Source: Comamonas sp. BIGb0124
GTDB lineage: Bacteria > Pseudomonadota > Gammaproteobacteria > Burkholderiales > Burkholderiaceae_C
Length of the DNA stretch: 64,000 nt
Direction of reading: 5' to 3'
Assembly (NCBI RefSeq): GCF_003752175.1
Contig: NZ_RJVF01000008.1
Coordinates: forward strand, 992,001 to 1,056,000
Within the stretch, counting starts at the first letter, position 1. Each line of letters begins with the position of its first letter. The notes beneath the pieces are model-generated. The model saw only the letters and a list, made by a program, of their open reading frames with translations. It was not told the origin of the DNA and did not search any database. This document shows, one piece after another, positions 24,944 to 34,000 of the stretch. The translations under genes were made by a program, and so were the position numbers.

Positions 24944-27117
24944 GCGTGCCGCATGTACCCGCTGCCAGCTCGCACGCTCATTGGGCTCGCATGGCATTGC
25001 GCGGCATGTTCCGTCGCACCTGGTCCAAGCTCAAGCCGCCGCCGCGCCTCAATTGCGCCCAGTGGGCCGCCAAGAATCGATGGCTGAGCGAGGAGGAAAG
25101 TGCCATTCCTGGCAAGTTCAAATGGGCGGTCTCACCGGCCCTTGAAGACATTGCCATCGCCTGCAGCAGACCGGGCGTGCGCAAGGTCGTAGTTCAGAAG
25201 TCTGCACAGGTCGGTTACACCGCCGGCATCGTTTGCAATGTCATCGGCTACAACGTGCATTACCGGCCCAGCGTTATCGTGGCGCTCTTTCCTCGCACCC
25301 AGTCAGCCAAGGATTTCTCAACCGAAAAGCTTGAACCGACTATCCGTGCAACGGCAGTATTGGCCAGCCGCATCGAGCTGCGCAGCCGCGCCCTCGGCAA
25401 CTCGACGCTGCGCAAGAAATTTCCGGGCGGCCTGCTCAAGCTGGTGGGGTCCAACAGCCCGGCCGACGTGAAGTCGACAAGCGCCCGCATCGGTATTGCC
25501 GAGGAGCCCGACGACGTGTCGAACGACGTGCGGGGCCAGGGCAACAGCTTGCGTCTGCTGCAGGAACGTCTCAAGACCTACGGCGACAGTCTATTTCTGC
25601 TCGGTGGTACACCCACGGCCAAGGGGGCCAGTGCCATCGAAGCCGAGATGCAGACCACCGACAAGCAGTACTTCTACGCGCCTTGCCATGGCTGCGGCGA
25701 AGCGCACATCGTCGGTTGGCAGCATGTGACCATCCCACAGGACACCGAGCAACCGCCTCGCGAGGTCTACAACCACCACTGGTGGGAACGCGCGTACTAC
25801 ACCTGCCCCCACTGCGGCGAGACCTGGAGCGACGACCAGCGCATTGCCAACATTCGTCGCGCGAAGGCCGCCGGCTTTGGCTGGCTGGCCACGGCGAAAA
25901 GTGAGAACCCTGGTTTCTACCTCAACGAGCTGCTGAGCACATTCGACGGATCTCGCGTGCCAGTCCTTGCAGAAAAGTACCTGGTTGCAAAGGACAAGAT
26001 GGATAAGGGCGATCCGTCAGACATGATCGCCTTCCGCAACTCCACCGAGGGGCTGCCTTGGGAGTACAAGGGCGAGCTGCCAGAGGAGGATGAGCTGCGC
26101 AACCGAGCCGAGCCTTACGCCGAGTGGTCCTGCCCAGCTCGTGCATTGGAGCCCGTGATGATGGTCGACGTCCAGCACGATCGCGTAGCGGTCACGGTCT
26201 GGGTGTTCGGCCGCGGTGAGGAGATGTGGCTTGCACATTGGGGGGAGTACTACGGCAAAACCGTAGTGGCCCACCAGGGTGCTTGGCTTGAGCTCGAGGC
26301 GCTGCTCGATCGACGCGTCCGCAATTCCCTGGGTGTCGGTCTGCGCATGAGAGCCATCGCAATCGACTCCGGTGACGGACAGACCAGTGAGGCGGTCTAC
26401 TCGTTTGTACGGAAGCATCACAAGGTCGAGCGACCGGTGTACGCCGTGAAGGGTGCATCGGACGATGTCGGCAAAGTCGAGATCTGGCAGCCACCCAAAG
26501 CCATCGACCCGAATGGGCGATCAACTAAAGCCAGTCGGATGGGCATCGTGGTGCACATGGTGGGCACGGCAAAAGCCAAAGATTTGATCCTGGGATGGTC
26601 CGAGGATGCAGGTCGCGTCCGGCTATCGGGCGATGGCCCAGGCCACATGCATTGGTACGAAGGTGTGCGAGACGACTTTTTCGAACAACTGCTGGGGGAG
26701 ATCAAGATTCCCAGTCGTACCAACACACGCCTCCGCGTCTGGAAGGAACGACGTGATCGAAACCATGAAGCTCTGGACTGCACGGTCTACGCTGTGTGGT
26801 GCTACCGGCAACTGCGCCTCCATTTGCGCAAACCGGCCCAGTGGGATCTGGCGGATTTCAGGATGCGTCAATCGCCGCTCATGGAGGTCGACGGCGATCT
26901 GATCGCGTTGCCCGACCCGGCATCGCATGAACTGGAAACGTCACCAGTTGAACGCACCACACCTACTACCCCCTCTCCCTTCGAAACGCTTCCGCTGACA
27001 CCAGCAGCACCTGCAGCACCGCCTGCACCCAACTTGCGCCGCCCCCCTGCCCCTGCCCCTGCTCCGGCCCGATCTGGCCGGTCGTTTGCCAGCCGCGAAT
27101 GGTCTTTCCGCAGATGA
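24940..27117 (+). CDS. Terminase large subunit (GpA family)
   Basis: 725 residues. The ATPase region has VVVQKSAQVGYTAG (Walker A-like) and IGIAEEPDDV (Walker B). Two zinc-like pairs, CHGCGE and CPHCGETW, are typical of GpA terminases. The nuclease half contains MMVDVQHDRVAV and AIDSGDGQTSEAVY with the acidic residues. The enzyme packages DNA into proheads and cuts at cos. The C-terminus is Pro/Ala-rich. It overlaps the Mor-like gene by 4 nt. Confidence 0.93.
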   Translation: MSVPHVPAASSHAHWARMALRGMFRRTWSKLKPPPRLNCAQWAAKNRWLSEEESAIPGKFKWAVSPALEDIAIACSRPGVRKVVVQKSAQVGYTAGIVCNVIGYNVHYRPSVIVALFPRTQSAKDFSTEKLEPTIRATAVLASRIELRSRALGNSTLRKKFPGGLLKLVGSNSPADVKSTSARIGIAEEPDDVSNDVRGQGNSLRLLQERLKTYGDSLFLLGGTPTAKGASAIEAEMQTTDKQYFYAPCHGCGEAHIVGWQHVTIPQDTEQPPREVYNHHWWERAYYTCPHCGETWSDDQRIANIRRAKAAGFGWLATAKSENPGFYLNELLSTFDGSRVPVLAEKYLVAKDKMDKGDPSDMIAFRNSTEGLPWEYKGELPEEDELRNRAEPYAEWSCPARALEPVMMVDVQHDRVAVTVWVFGRGEEMWLAHWGEYYGKTVVAHQGAWLELEALLDRRVRNSLGVGLRMRAIAIDSGDGQTSEAVYSFVRKHHKVERPVYAVKGASDDVGKVEIWQPPKAIDPNGRSTKASRMGIVVHMVGTAKAKDLILGWSEDAGRVRLSGDGPGHMHWYEGVRDDFFEQLLGEIKIPSRTNTRLRVWKERRDRNHEALDCTVYAVWCYRQLRLHLRKPAQWDLADFRMRQSPLMEVDGDLIALPDPASHELETSPVERTTPTTPSPFETLPLTPAAPAAPPAPNLRRPPAPAPAPARSGRSFASREWSFRR

Positions 27118-27512
27118 AACACGTGAACAAAAATCTAACCCCCGGCCAGGCCGACGACATGGCCGTCCAGCTCGAGCAAGAGATCGTCGAGATCCTGCTG
27201 CAGGAAGGTGGCATGCATGAGCGTGACGCTGCCCTGCAGGCTACGGTTTTGGTCAAGGGACTGCGGGAACGCCTTGGCGGGCAGCGTCTAGGTACACGAG
27301 GGCTCTACATCCCTGCTCCCGACAAGAGCTCGCGAGATGAGGCAATCCGGCAGGAATGGAACGGCAAGAATCGTCGCGAGCTCATGCGCAAATACAACGT
27401 GCGGCGATCTCGCTTCTACGAAATCATCAAGGGCAAGCCCAACCAGGTGGTGGTGGCCCTCTCGCATTTGTGTCCGGTTTCTTCCCATGAAACCGGACAA
27501 GAAAAGCAATAG
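27114..27512 (+). CDS. Mor transcription activator family protein
   Basis: 132 residues. LRERLGGQRLGTRGLYIPAP and RDEAIRQEWNGKNRRELMRK with KYNVRRSRFYEIIKG match the Mor/C activator family: dimerisation part followed by a DNA-binding helix-turn-helix. In this position, between terminase and gpW, such proteins are common and may act in late gene control. The start is the ATG overlapping the terminase stop. The last 14 codons run through a copy of the 27-nt GTCCGGTTTC hairpin (27472-27498), so the C-terminus may be altered by that element. Confidence 0.8.
   Translation: MKHVNKNLTPGQADDMAVQLEQEIVEILLQEGGMHERDAALQATVLVKGLRERLGGQRLGTRGLYIPAPDKSSRDEAIRQEWNGKNRRELMRKYNVRRSRFYEIIKGKPNQVVVALSHLCPVSSHETGQEKQ
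27472..27498 (+). repeat. Hairpin repeat, copy 1 (27 nt)
   Basis: GTCCGGTTTC, loop TTCCCAT, GAAACCGGAC: identical in stem and loop to copies at 29971 and 47809. Here it lies inside the end of the Mor-like gene and lacks the T tract, so it may be the ancestral or degenerate copy. Confidence 0.9.
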
Positions 27513-27539
27513 CTTCGGGGAATTTCCTCGGAGCACACC

Positions 27540-27749
27540 ATGCCAGCCATCACTCAAGACGACATCGACAACCTCGACAAAGCCATCGCCAGCGGAGAGC
27601 TCACCGTCACCACGCGCAACGGCACGGTGACCTACCGCTCGATCAGCGAACTCAAGGATGCTCGCACTCACTTGCTTCAGGTTCTGAATCCCCAGCGCGG
27701 CCGCACCTTCGGCGGCGTGTCCGTCAGCTTGGCACGTTTTGATCGCTAA
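27540..27749 (+). CDS. Head-tail joining protein gpW-like
   Basis: 69 residues: ITQDDIDNLDKAIASGELTV, then a beta hairpin (TYRSISELKDARTHLLQVL) and a short tail. Size, fold pattern and position between terminase and portal match lambda gpW, which stabilises packaged DNA and joins head to tail. Confidence 0.85.
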   Translation: MPAITQDDIDNLDKAIASGELTVTTRNGTVTYRSISELKDARTHLLQVLNPQRGRTFGGVSVSLARFDR

Positions 27750-27758
27750 GGGGCTCGC

Positions 27759-29276
27759 ATGAACCTCTTTGACCGCGCTGTTGCTTGGGCAGATCCGATC
27801 ATCGGCCTGCGCCGGGCCCAGGCTCGCAAGGCTCTCGCCTACTACGAAGCGACCCAGCCAGGTCGCATGCGCAAAAATCGTGTTGGCAACCCCAGTCCGA
27901 ATCAGTTGACGAGCATGAGCGGCAAACAACTGCGCGACCATGCCCGTTACCTAGAGCGCAATCACGATCTCACCCGCGGTGCATTGCGCACCATGGTGAA
28001 CAACATCGTGGGGCCGAATGGCATCGGGATCGAGCCCCAACCGAAACGCATGGACGGCAGCATTCATGAGGAATACGCGGCCGGTTTACGGGAGATCACA
28101 CGCCAGTGGCGTAGACGCCCCGAGGTGACCCACAAAATGCATGCGGCCCAGATGGAACGCATGATTTGCTATTCGTGGATCCGCGATGGCGAGTGCTTCG
28201 AACAGAAGGTCATCGGTCAGGCGCCCGGCTTGCTTCACGGCTCAGCGCTTCCATTCTCACTCGAGGTTTTGGAAGCGGACTTCGTCCCACTGGACTACAC
28301 CGACACCAGCCGGAGCATTCGCCAAGGCATCCAGGTCAACGCCTGGGGCCGTCCCATCAACTACGTGGTCTACAAGGGAGATCCACGTGAAGGCATGACC
28401 TGGCTATCTCCCGGCGATCTGAAGTTCGTTCCTGCTGGCAACGTCATCCACGTCAGCACCCTCGATCGACTGCACCAGGATCGCGGTGTCTCCGAGTTTG
28501 CAAGCGTTTTGACCCGCATCGAGGACCTGAAAGACTACGAGGAGTCGGAGCGCATCGCAGCCAAAGTCGCGGCCTCATTGACCGCGTATGTAAGGCGTGC
28601 GGCTCCAAGCGAAGCCGGCTACACAGGCCCCATGGAGGATCCGAAAACAGGCGAGGCACTGGCCCGCGAACTGTTCATGGAACCAGGGATGATTCTTGAA
28701 GGGCTGGCACCAGGTGAGGATATTGGCCTGATCGACAGCAACAGGCCCAATCCCAACCTGGTGAGCTGGCGGGCAGGTCAATTGCGGGCCTATGCCGCGG
28801 GCCTTGGTGCCAGCTATTCAAGCATCAGCAGAGATTACAACGGCACATACAGTGCGCTTCGGCAAGAACTGGTCGAGCAGTGGGTGCACTACGCAGTCTT
28901 GACGGATGACTTCATCGGGATGCACAGCCAGCCGGTGCACTCCACGATCGTCCAGGTCTCCCACCTGTCGGGCTTGCTGCCTATTCCGAAAGATGTGAAG
29001 CCAGGAACTGAGGACGAGTGTCTGTTCATCGGGCAGTCCATGCCCTGGATTGACCCGCTGAAAGAGGCGCAGGCTTGGTTGTCCCTGGTGCAGGCAGGCT
29101 TTGCGAGTGAGGTAGAGGTCATCCGCAGGCGCGGGGGGAATCCACGGGATGTGTTGGATCAGGTATCGGAATTCCGAAACGAAACCGCGAAGCGGGCCTT
29201 AATGTTCAACAGCAACGCGGCGACCAAAACCGCCGGATTATCACCAACGGATCCTCCCGCTGTTGCCGAAGAGTAA
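27759..29276 (+). CDS. Portal protein, lambda family
   Basis: 505 residues. The N-terminus RKALAYYEATQPGRMRKN, with ERNHDLTRGALRTMVNNIVG and GIGIEPQPK, is typical of lambda gpB-type portals. Conserved LEVLEADFVP and YAAGLGASYSSISRDYNGTY follow. The portal forms the ring through which DNA enters. It sits 9 nt after gpW. A lipoprotein gene follows instead of the capsid protease, so an insertion has occurred there. Confidence 0.93.
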   Translation: MNLFDRAVAWADPIIGLRRAQARKALAYYEATQPGRMRKNRVGNPSPNQLTSMSGKQLRDHARYLERNHDLTRGALRTMVNNIVGPNGIGIEPQPKRMDGSIHEEYAAGLREITRQWRRRPEVTHKMHAAQMERMICYSWIRDGECFEQKVIGQAPGLLHGSALPFSLEVLEADFVPLDYTDTSRSIRQGIQVNAWGRPINYVVYKGDPREGMTWLSPGDLKFVPAGNVIHVSTLDRLHQDRGVSEFASVLTRIEDLKDYEESERIAAKVAASLTAYVRRAAPSEAGYTGPMEDPKTGEALARELFMEPGMILEGLAPGEDIGLIDSNRPNPNLVSWRAGQLRAYAAGLGASYSSISRDYNGTYSALRQELVEQWVHYAVLTDDFIGMHSQPVHSTIVQVSHLSGLLPIPKDVKPGTEDECLFIGQSMPWIDPLKEAQAWLSLVQAGFASEVEVIRRRGGNPRDVLDQVSEFRNETAKRALMFNSNAATKTAGLSPTDPPAVAEE

Positions 29277-29326
29277 TGGCGAGTGCAAGATCGAACAGAA
29301 TGGCGTTTTCATCACATGGAGGGACC

Positions 29327-29872
29327 ATGAATAGATTGATCATCGTCGGCCTGTCAGCGCTATTGGCTTCGTGTGCTCAACCGCCTAGATCCGCGTATAC
29401 CCCAGAGGTCTACCAAATCAGCGCACCCTTTGATGCTGAAGCTACTCGCTCGCAGCTCGAGACGGGGACTGCGACGGTTTCGGGAACAGCATTCCTTCGT
29501 CAAAATGGCGGCGGCGTTGTGACTTGCGCTGGATCGCCGGTGCATCTGTTTCCGGCAACACCCTATGCGAAAGAGCGAATCGAGAAAACGTACATCGGTG
29601 GTCCATCGATCTCCACCCCTCGCTACGTGCAGAGCTTCGGGAACTCGAATGACTACACGGTTTATCCAGACCCCCCTGAGTTCGCTAGATTGAAGAAGTC
29701 CACGCTTTGCGATGCTCAAGGAAATTTTGAATTCAAGAACTTAAAACCTGGCTTGTACTACCTCGCGACCAAAGTGGAATGGCACGTAACGACTGTGCAG
29801 GGTGGCGAACTGCTGGCCTTGGTCGACGTTCAAAGCAACGACCAACCACGGTTGATCTTGACGCGTCCCTAG
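29327..29872 (+). CDS. Putative phage-borne lipoprotein (cargo gene)
   Basis: 181 residues. MNRLIIVGLSALLASCAQPP is a lipoprotein signal with lipobox LLASC, so Cys16 should be acylated and the protein exported to the envelope. The mature part is a beta-rich sandwich, with GTAFLRQNGGGVVTCAGSPV and CDAQGNFEFKNLKPGLYYL resembling carboxypeptidase-regulatory-like domains. GGAGGG before the ATG supports the start; a frame open from 29276 adds an unlikely leader. It lies between portal and protease, where lambda-type phages normally have nothing, and is followed by a strong terminator. A lysogenic-conversion role such as receptor masking is inference. Confidence 0.7.
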   Translation: MNRLIIVGLSALLASCAQPPRSAYTPEVYQISAPFDAEATRSQLETGTATVSGTAFLRQNGGGVVTCAGSPVHLFPATPYAKERIEKTYIGGPSISTPRYVQSFGNSNDYTVYPDPPEFARLKKSTLCDAQGNFEFKNLKPGLYYLATKVEWHVTTVQGGELLALVDVQSNDQPRLILTRP

Positions 29873-29970
29873 TCACCTCGCTCAGTTGGAAATCGGATGT
29901 AGCACCAGTGCCTGCCCACAGTAGAAAACAAATGGGCTGACTGCCCGCTCACCGTCTCCACGAAAAAATC

Positions 29971-30007
29971 GTCCGGTTTCTTCCCATGAAACCGGACGCT
30001 TTTTTTT
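29971..30007 (+). terminator. Terminator (hairpin repeat copy 2)
   Basis: GTCCGGTTTC / GAAACCGGAC with loop TTCCCAT, followed by GC and a T tract. It ends the lipoprotein cargo unit and would cut into late transcription unless antiterminated. Stem and loop are identical to the copies at 27472 and 47809. Confidence 0.9.
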
Positions 30008-30043
30008 GGAGACTGCCTGCACTCAACAACTCCGAGGCAGGCC

Positions 30044-32143
30044 ATGAGCTGGTTCCGAATCAACAGAAAAGCACCTATGGCCGCAGCCGCTGCCGGTGTG
30101 ATCGCGGCCGCCACCATCCATATTTATGGCGATATCGGAGAGAGCTGGTGGGATGAGACGGTATCGGCCCGTGGATTCGTTGCCGAGCTCAACGAATTGG
30201 ATGTCACCGAGATCGATGTTCGGATCAACAGTCTGGGCGGTTCGGTGCCGGACGGCTTGGCCATCTACAACGCGATGCGCCGGCACAAAGCCAACATCAC
30301 GGTGCACGTGGATGGCATCGCTTACTCGATCGCCAGCCTGATCGCGATGGGCGGCGACAAGGTTCGCATGGCCAGCAACGCGCTGATGATGATCCATGCA
30401 CCCTGGACTGTGGCCGCAGGCAACAGCGCAGAACTGCGCGAGATGGCCGACCAACTGGACACCTGGGCGACTGCCATGTCGACCAGCTACGCCAAACGCA
30501 CAGGCGATCAGCCTGCTGCGCTTGCCTTGCTGACAGACGGCAAGGATCACTTCTTCACTGCAACCGAAGCACTCGAGCTGCGCCTCATCGATGAAATCGG
30601 TGACGAAGTCGCACCGATCGAGGCGTCTGTTCGCGGCCTCGACCTATCCCGTTTTCGCTCGCTGCCGGCCGCGCTGGCTCAGAGCAATCCCCCTGCCGCA
30701 CCCGCGGCGCAACCTCAAGGAAGTCAGATGACGACTAAAACGAATCCCCCCGCGGCCGGCGCTCAACCCGGCGCGACTGCAGCACCTGGCCAGCCGGCTC
30801 CTGCAGCTGGTGGCGGCACAGCCCCCGACGCTGCCGCCCAGACGGCTATTTTTGCCGCCGACCGCCAACGTCGCACCGACATCCGCTCTTCGTTCTCGTT
30901 CTTCGCAAGTCACGAGGGTGTGGATGCGCTTCGCCAGGCGTGCGAGGATGATCACACCGTGACCGTCGAGGCAGCGGGCGCCCGCCTGCTGGCCCATCTG
31001 GGTTCCCAGGCTGCTCCCATCGCAGGCGCACGTCGCGTGACGACCGTCGAAGATGAAGCCGACAAGCGCCGCACAGGCGTTGTCGCCTCCCTGCTCGTTC
31101 GCGCTGGGTACGGCAGCAAAGAAGATCGAGCCAATCATGGCGCCAATCCCTGGCGCGGCATGACGCTCCTGGAGCTGGCACGGGCCAGCCTGCGTTCGTC
31201 AGGCCTGAGCGAGCGCAGTATGGACAAACGTGATCTGGTCTCTGCGGCCTTTACGCACTCCACGAGCGATTTCCCTGTGCTGCTGGCCGATGTGGTGCAC
31301 CGCACCCTGCAGTCCGCCTACGCCACCCAAGCCCTGACCTGGCGGCGTTTCTGCAAGGTCGGGCAGGTGAGCGACTTCCGCGAGCACAAGCGGATCCGCA
31401 TCGGCTCGCTGGGCAACCTGCAGGAAAAGAACGAGCTGGGCGAGTACAAGAGCATTCCGCTGCCGGACGGCGAAACCGCCAGCGTCTCGGCCGGCACCAA
31501 GGGCTACATCATCGGCCTGAGCCGCGAAATCATCATCAACGATGACTTGGGTGCGATCACCGATCAATCCGCTGCCATGGGGCGTTCGGCAGCGCGCACG
31601 GTCGAATCCGACGTGTATGCGACGCTGGCTCTCAACAATGGACTGGGCCCCGTGCTGGCTGACGGCAAAACCCTGTTTCACGACGATCACAAGAACGTGG
31701 CTCAGGCTGCAGCAATCACGACCGAATCGGCACATGCCTACCGCGTGCTGATGTCCAAGCACAAGGACATTTCGGGGAACGACTTTCTGGACATTGCACC
31801 GGCCATCTGGCTGGGCCCGATCGGCTTGGAAGCCCAAGCCAAGTTGATCAACCAAGCGCAATACGAACCCAGCACGAACAAGAATTCGCAAACGCCCAAT
31901 ATCTCATTGGGTCTGTTTCGCGACATCGTGGGCACGCCCCGCCTTGCCGGCACCCGTCAGTACGTGTTCGCCGACCCTCAGACCGCCCCCGTGCTGGAGG
32001 TGTCGTTCCTGGATGGCATCGACACCCCGTTCATCGAACTCGAAACCGCATTCAACACAGACGGTGCCCGCTGGAAGGTGCGTCTCGATTACGGCGTCGA
32101 TGCAGTGGACTACCGCGGCACGGCGACGAACGCCGGTCAGTAA
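30044..32143 (+). CDS. ClpP-like prohead protease / major capsid fusion
   Basis: 699 residues. Residues about 25-200 form a ClpP/S49-like protease: INSLGGSVPDG, then GIAYSIASLIAMGG with candidate Ser95 and MMIHAPW with His118. A Pro/Ala-rich linker (about 220-270) and a helical scaffold-like segment follow. The major capsid domain takes the last 400 or so residues (SDFPVLLADVVHRTLQSAY ... VFADPQTAPVLEVSFLDG). Protease and capsid are separate in lambda. An in-frame ATG at 30728 with AAGGAAG before it may yield the scaffold-capsid part alone. Confidence 0.9.
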   Translation: MSWFRINRKAPMAAAAAGVIAAATIHIYGDIGESWWDETVSARGFVAELNELDVTEIDVRINSLGGSVPDGLAIYNAMRRHKANITVHVDGIAYSIASLIAMGGDKVRMASNALMMIHAPWTVAAGNSAELREMADQLDTWATAMSTSYAKRTGDQPAALALLTDGKDHFFTATEALELRLIDEIGDEVAPIEASVRGLDLSRFRSLPAALAQSNPPAAPAAQPQGSQMTTKTNPPAAGAQPGATAAPGQPAPAAGGGTAPDAAAQTAIFAADRQRRTDIRSSFSFFASHEGVDALRQACEDDHTVTVEAAGARLLAHLGSQAAPIAGARRVTTVEDEADKRRTGVVASLLVRAGYGSKEDRANHGANPWRGMTLLELARASLRSSGLSERSMDKRDLVSAAFTHSTSDFPVLLADVVHRTLQSAYATQALTWRRFCKVGQVSDFREHKRIRIGSLGNLQEKNELGEYKSIPLPDGETASVSAGTKGYIIGLSREIIINDDLGAITDQSAAMGRSAARTVESDVYATLALNNGLGPVLADGKTLFHDDHKNVAQAAAITTESAHAYRVLMSKHKDISGNDFLDIAPAIWLGPIGLEAQAKLINQAQYEPSTNKNSQTPNISLGLFRDIVGTPRLAGTRQYVFADPQTAPVLEVSFLDGIDTPFIELETAFNTDGARWKVRLDYGVDAVDYRGTATNAGQ
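30716..30730 (+). promoter_or_regulatory. Internal ribosome binding site and start in protease-capsid gene
   Basis: AAGGAAG (30716-30722) lies 5 nt before an in-frame ATG (30728). This falls at the protease/scaffold boundary, as the nested Nu3 start does in lambda gene C. Initiation here would give a 471-residue scaffold-capsid protein without protease. Confidence 0.5.
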
Positions 32144-32183
32144 GCGCTGATCGCCCTGCCCTCAACGAATCAGGAGAAAACTA

Positions 32184-32558
32184 ATGGCACGCAACTTCAT
32201 CCAGCCCGGCAACGTGCTGGACTATGTCAACACCTCCGGTGCACTCATCACGTCGGGTTCGGTGGTCGCCGCCGGCAACTTGCTCGGCGTGGCTCTCGTC
32301 GACATCAAGCCCACCGAAATGGGCTCGGTCCAGATCGATGGCGTATTCGAAGTGCCCAAGGTCTCCGGCCAAGCGATCGCACAAGGCGCTGCGGTGCTTT
32401 ACGACGTCTCGGCCAAGGCCTTTGCTCCGGCGTCCGCCGCTGCTGCTGCCGGCGACGTATCCGGTGGCAGCGCGGTGGCATTCGACGCCGCAGCAGCGGG
32501 TGCGACCTTGGTGCGCATCAAGTTCACCGGTGTGCCAGGCGCCGTCCAGGGCGCTTGA
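32184..32558 (+). CDS. Capsid decoration (cement) protein, DUF2190-like
   Basis: 124 residues. MARNFIQPGNVLDYVNTSG, with ITSGSVVAAGNLLGVALVDI, matches DUF2190/capsid cement proteins that stabilise filled heads (the gpD role). It sits directly after the capsid gene with AGGAG before the ATG. Confidence 0.85.
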   Translation: MARNFIQPGNVLDYVNTSGALITSGSVVAAGNLLGVALVDIKPTEMGSVQIDGVFEVPKVSGQAIAQGAAVLYDVSAKAFAPASAAAAAGDVSGGSAVAFDAAAAGATLVRIKFTGVPGAVQGA

Positions 32559-32560
32559 CG

Positions 32561-32881
32561 ATGCGACCAGGCCGCTTTGCACAACTCGAGAATCGCGTTG
32601 ATCGCGCGATCTCTCGGCACGTATCGAACGTCATTGCCGTTTACCAGCAGGGCAATTCGGCTCAACTGCGCGATGTGCCCGGCTTCTTCACCGAGGAACC
32701 GCAGTACCTCGAGGACGGCAGTGTTTCGACCCCTATACCGCACCTGGATCTCCTCAGGGCCGATGTGCCGGCCCTAAGCGAACGAGACCATTTCACCTTC
32801 CTGGGCAGACGGTACAAGGTTGCCGAGGTGGTTCCGGGCGGTGGCGGCCGAGTTGTGGTTCGCCTTCACAGCGGAGCCTGA
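32561..32881 (+). CDS. Head-tail joining protein, FII-like
   Basis: 106 residues starting MRPGRFAQLENRVDRAISRH. A beta-rich C-terminus (FTFLGRRYKVAEVVPGGGGRVVVRL) resembles lambda gpFII, which joins head and tail. It starts 2 nt after the cement gene stop. The position between decoration and tail terminator genes supports the role. Confidence 0.7.
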   Translation: MRPGRFAQLENRVDRAISRHVSNVIAVYQQGNSAQLRDVPGFFTEEPQYLEDGSVSTPIPHLDLLRADVPALSERDHFTFLGRRYKVAEVVPGGGGRVVVRLHSGA

Positions 32882-32882
32882 C

Positions 32883-33335
32883 ATGGCCGACAACGTCCAG
32901 CAGCAGATCCTCGAGGCAGTCCAGTTGGTGCTCAAGACGGCAGATCTTGGGGTGGTCGATGTGCATCTCGACCATCCCAATCCCTTGTCACTTGTCGACC
33001 AACTGCCCGCCATTGAGGTCGAGGCTGGACCTGAGGGCGAAACCGTTTCCGGTGTCGGTGTGTCCAGCCTTGAGGAACGTGTGTTCGCAGTGCGTGTGGC
33101 GTGCCTGGTTGCACAGCTAGATGGATATGCCGCGGCAGCCCGTTCACTCGGGGCTGCAGTCGAACGTTTGCTGGCTGAGCCCACTTTCATGCCTGCCGGC
33201 AAGAAAAGCCGTTGCCGGCTCAACAGCAGCGAAATCGTTCTGACCAGCAATGCAGAGAGGCCCATGGCGGCCTACCAGCAGATCTGGAGAGTCACCTATT
33301 TCACCCGGCGCGGTGCGCCGGATATTCCTTTTTGA
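32883..33335 (+). CDS. Tail terminator protein, gpU-like
   Basis: 150 residues starting MADNVQQQILEAVQLVLKTA. The small alpha/beta layout, with LPAIEVEAGPE and RMAAYQQ-type strands ending WRVTYFTRRG, fits lambda gpU, the ring that ends tail growth. No Z-like gene lies before it, unlike lambda. Its first codon follows the FII-like stop by one nucleotide. Confidence 0.72.
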   Translation: MADNVQQQILEAVQLVLKTADLGVVDVHLDHPNPLSLVDQLPAIEVEAGPEGETVSGVGVSSLEERVFAVRVACLVAQLDGYAAAARSLGAAVERLLAEPTFMPAGKKSRCRLNSSEIVLTSNAERPMAAYQQIWRVTYFTRRGAPDIPF

Positions 33336-33347
33336 ATGGAGAGCGTC

Positions 33348-33998
33348 ATGGACGTTCAAATTTGGTCCGATGTCGACGTCGATGTGCAGTCCGAACTGGG
33401 CGATGCAGTCCCCATCAGTTCCATCAGCAAGGCCGTCGATGCCGTCCTGGGGCTGGATGCTGGCCACGGCTTGGCAGTGGGCGACCCTGTCCTGCTGCGC
33501 GTTCGTGGCATGCGCGAGCTGGACTACAAGGTGGCCCGGGTGAAGACGGTGGCTGGTGAAAACGTGACGCTTTCGGGTGTGGATACGGTCGATTCCAAAG
33601 CCTTCATCTCCGGCACGGTTCGCAAGATCACCTTCGGTCTGAGCGCAGAAACCTTCACCGATGTCACGCCCAGTGGCGGCACGGCTGAAGACGTCAACAT
33701 TCGCACGATTCACGGCAAGAAGGACTTCAGCCGGCCGGGCAACGAGGCGCCTCTTGTGTACGAGTTCGGCTCGCTATGGGACCCGTCTGACCCTGCCATC
33801 GTCGAACTCAAGAAAGCCTCGAGATCTCGCCAGATCCGGGCGGTTCGCTTCGGCTTCTTGGATGAAACCGAAGTGCTTTTCGCTGGCTATCCGTCGCTCT
33901 CGAATGCTCCCAGCGGCTCTGCCGGCGCCGCTGTGACAACGCCAGTCCGCATCAATGTTCGGGGCGAACTCACTGCCTACGCAGGTACGGGGGTTTGA
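33348..33998 (+). CDS. Major tail tube protein
   Basis: 216 residues from the ATG at 33348, which has GGAG 6 nt upstream; an ATG at 33336 is the alternative. IDxxD-type SELGDAVPISSISKAVDAVL and long beta strands fit phage tail tube proteins. Position just before the G/GT chaperones and tape measure makes this the tube protein (gpV role). Confidence 0.8.
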   Translation: MDVQIWSDVDVDVQSELGDAVPISSISKAVDAVLGLDAGHGLAVGDPVLLRVRGMRELDYKVARVKTVAGENVTLSGVDTVDSKAFISGTVRKITFGLSAETFTDVTPSGGTAEDVNIRTIHGKKDFSRPGNEAPLVYEFGSLWDPSDPAIVELKKASRSRQIRAVRFGFLDETEVLFAGYPSLSNAPSGSAGAAVTTPVRINVRGELTAYAGTGV

Positions 33999-34000
33999 GC

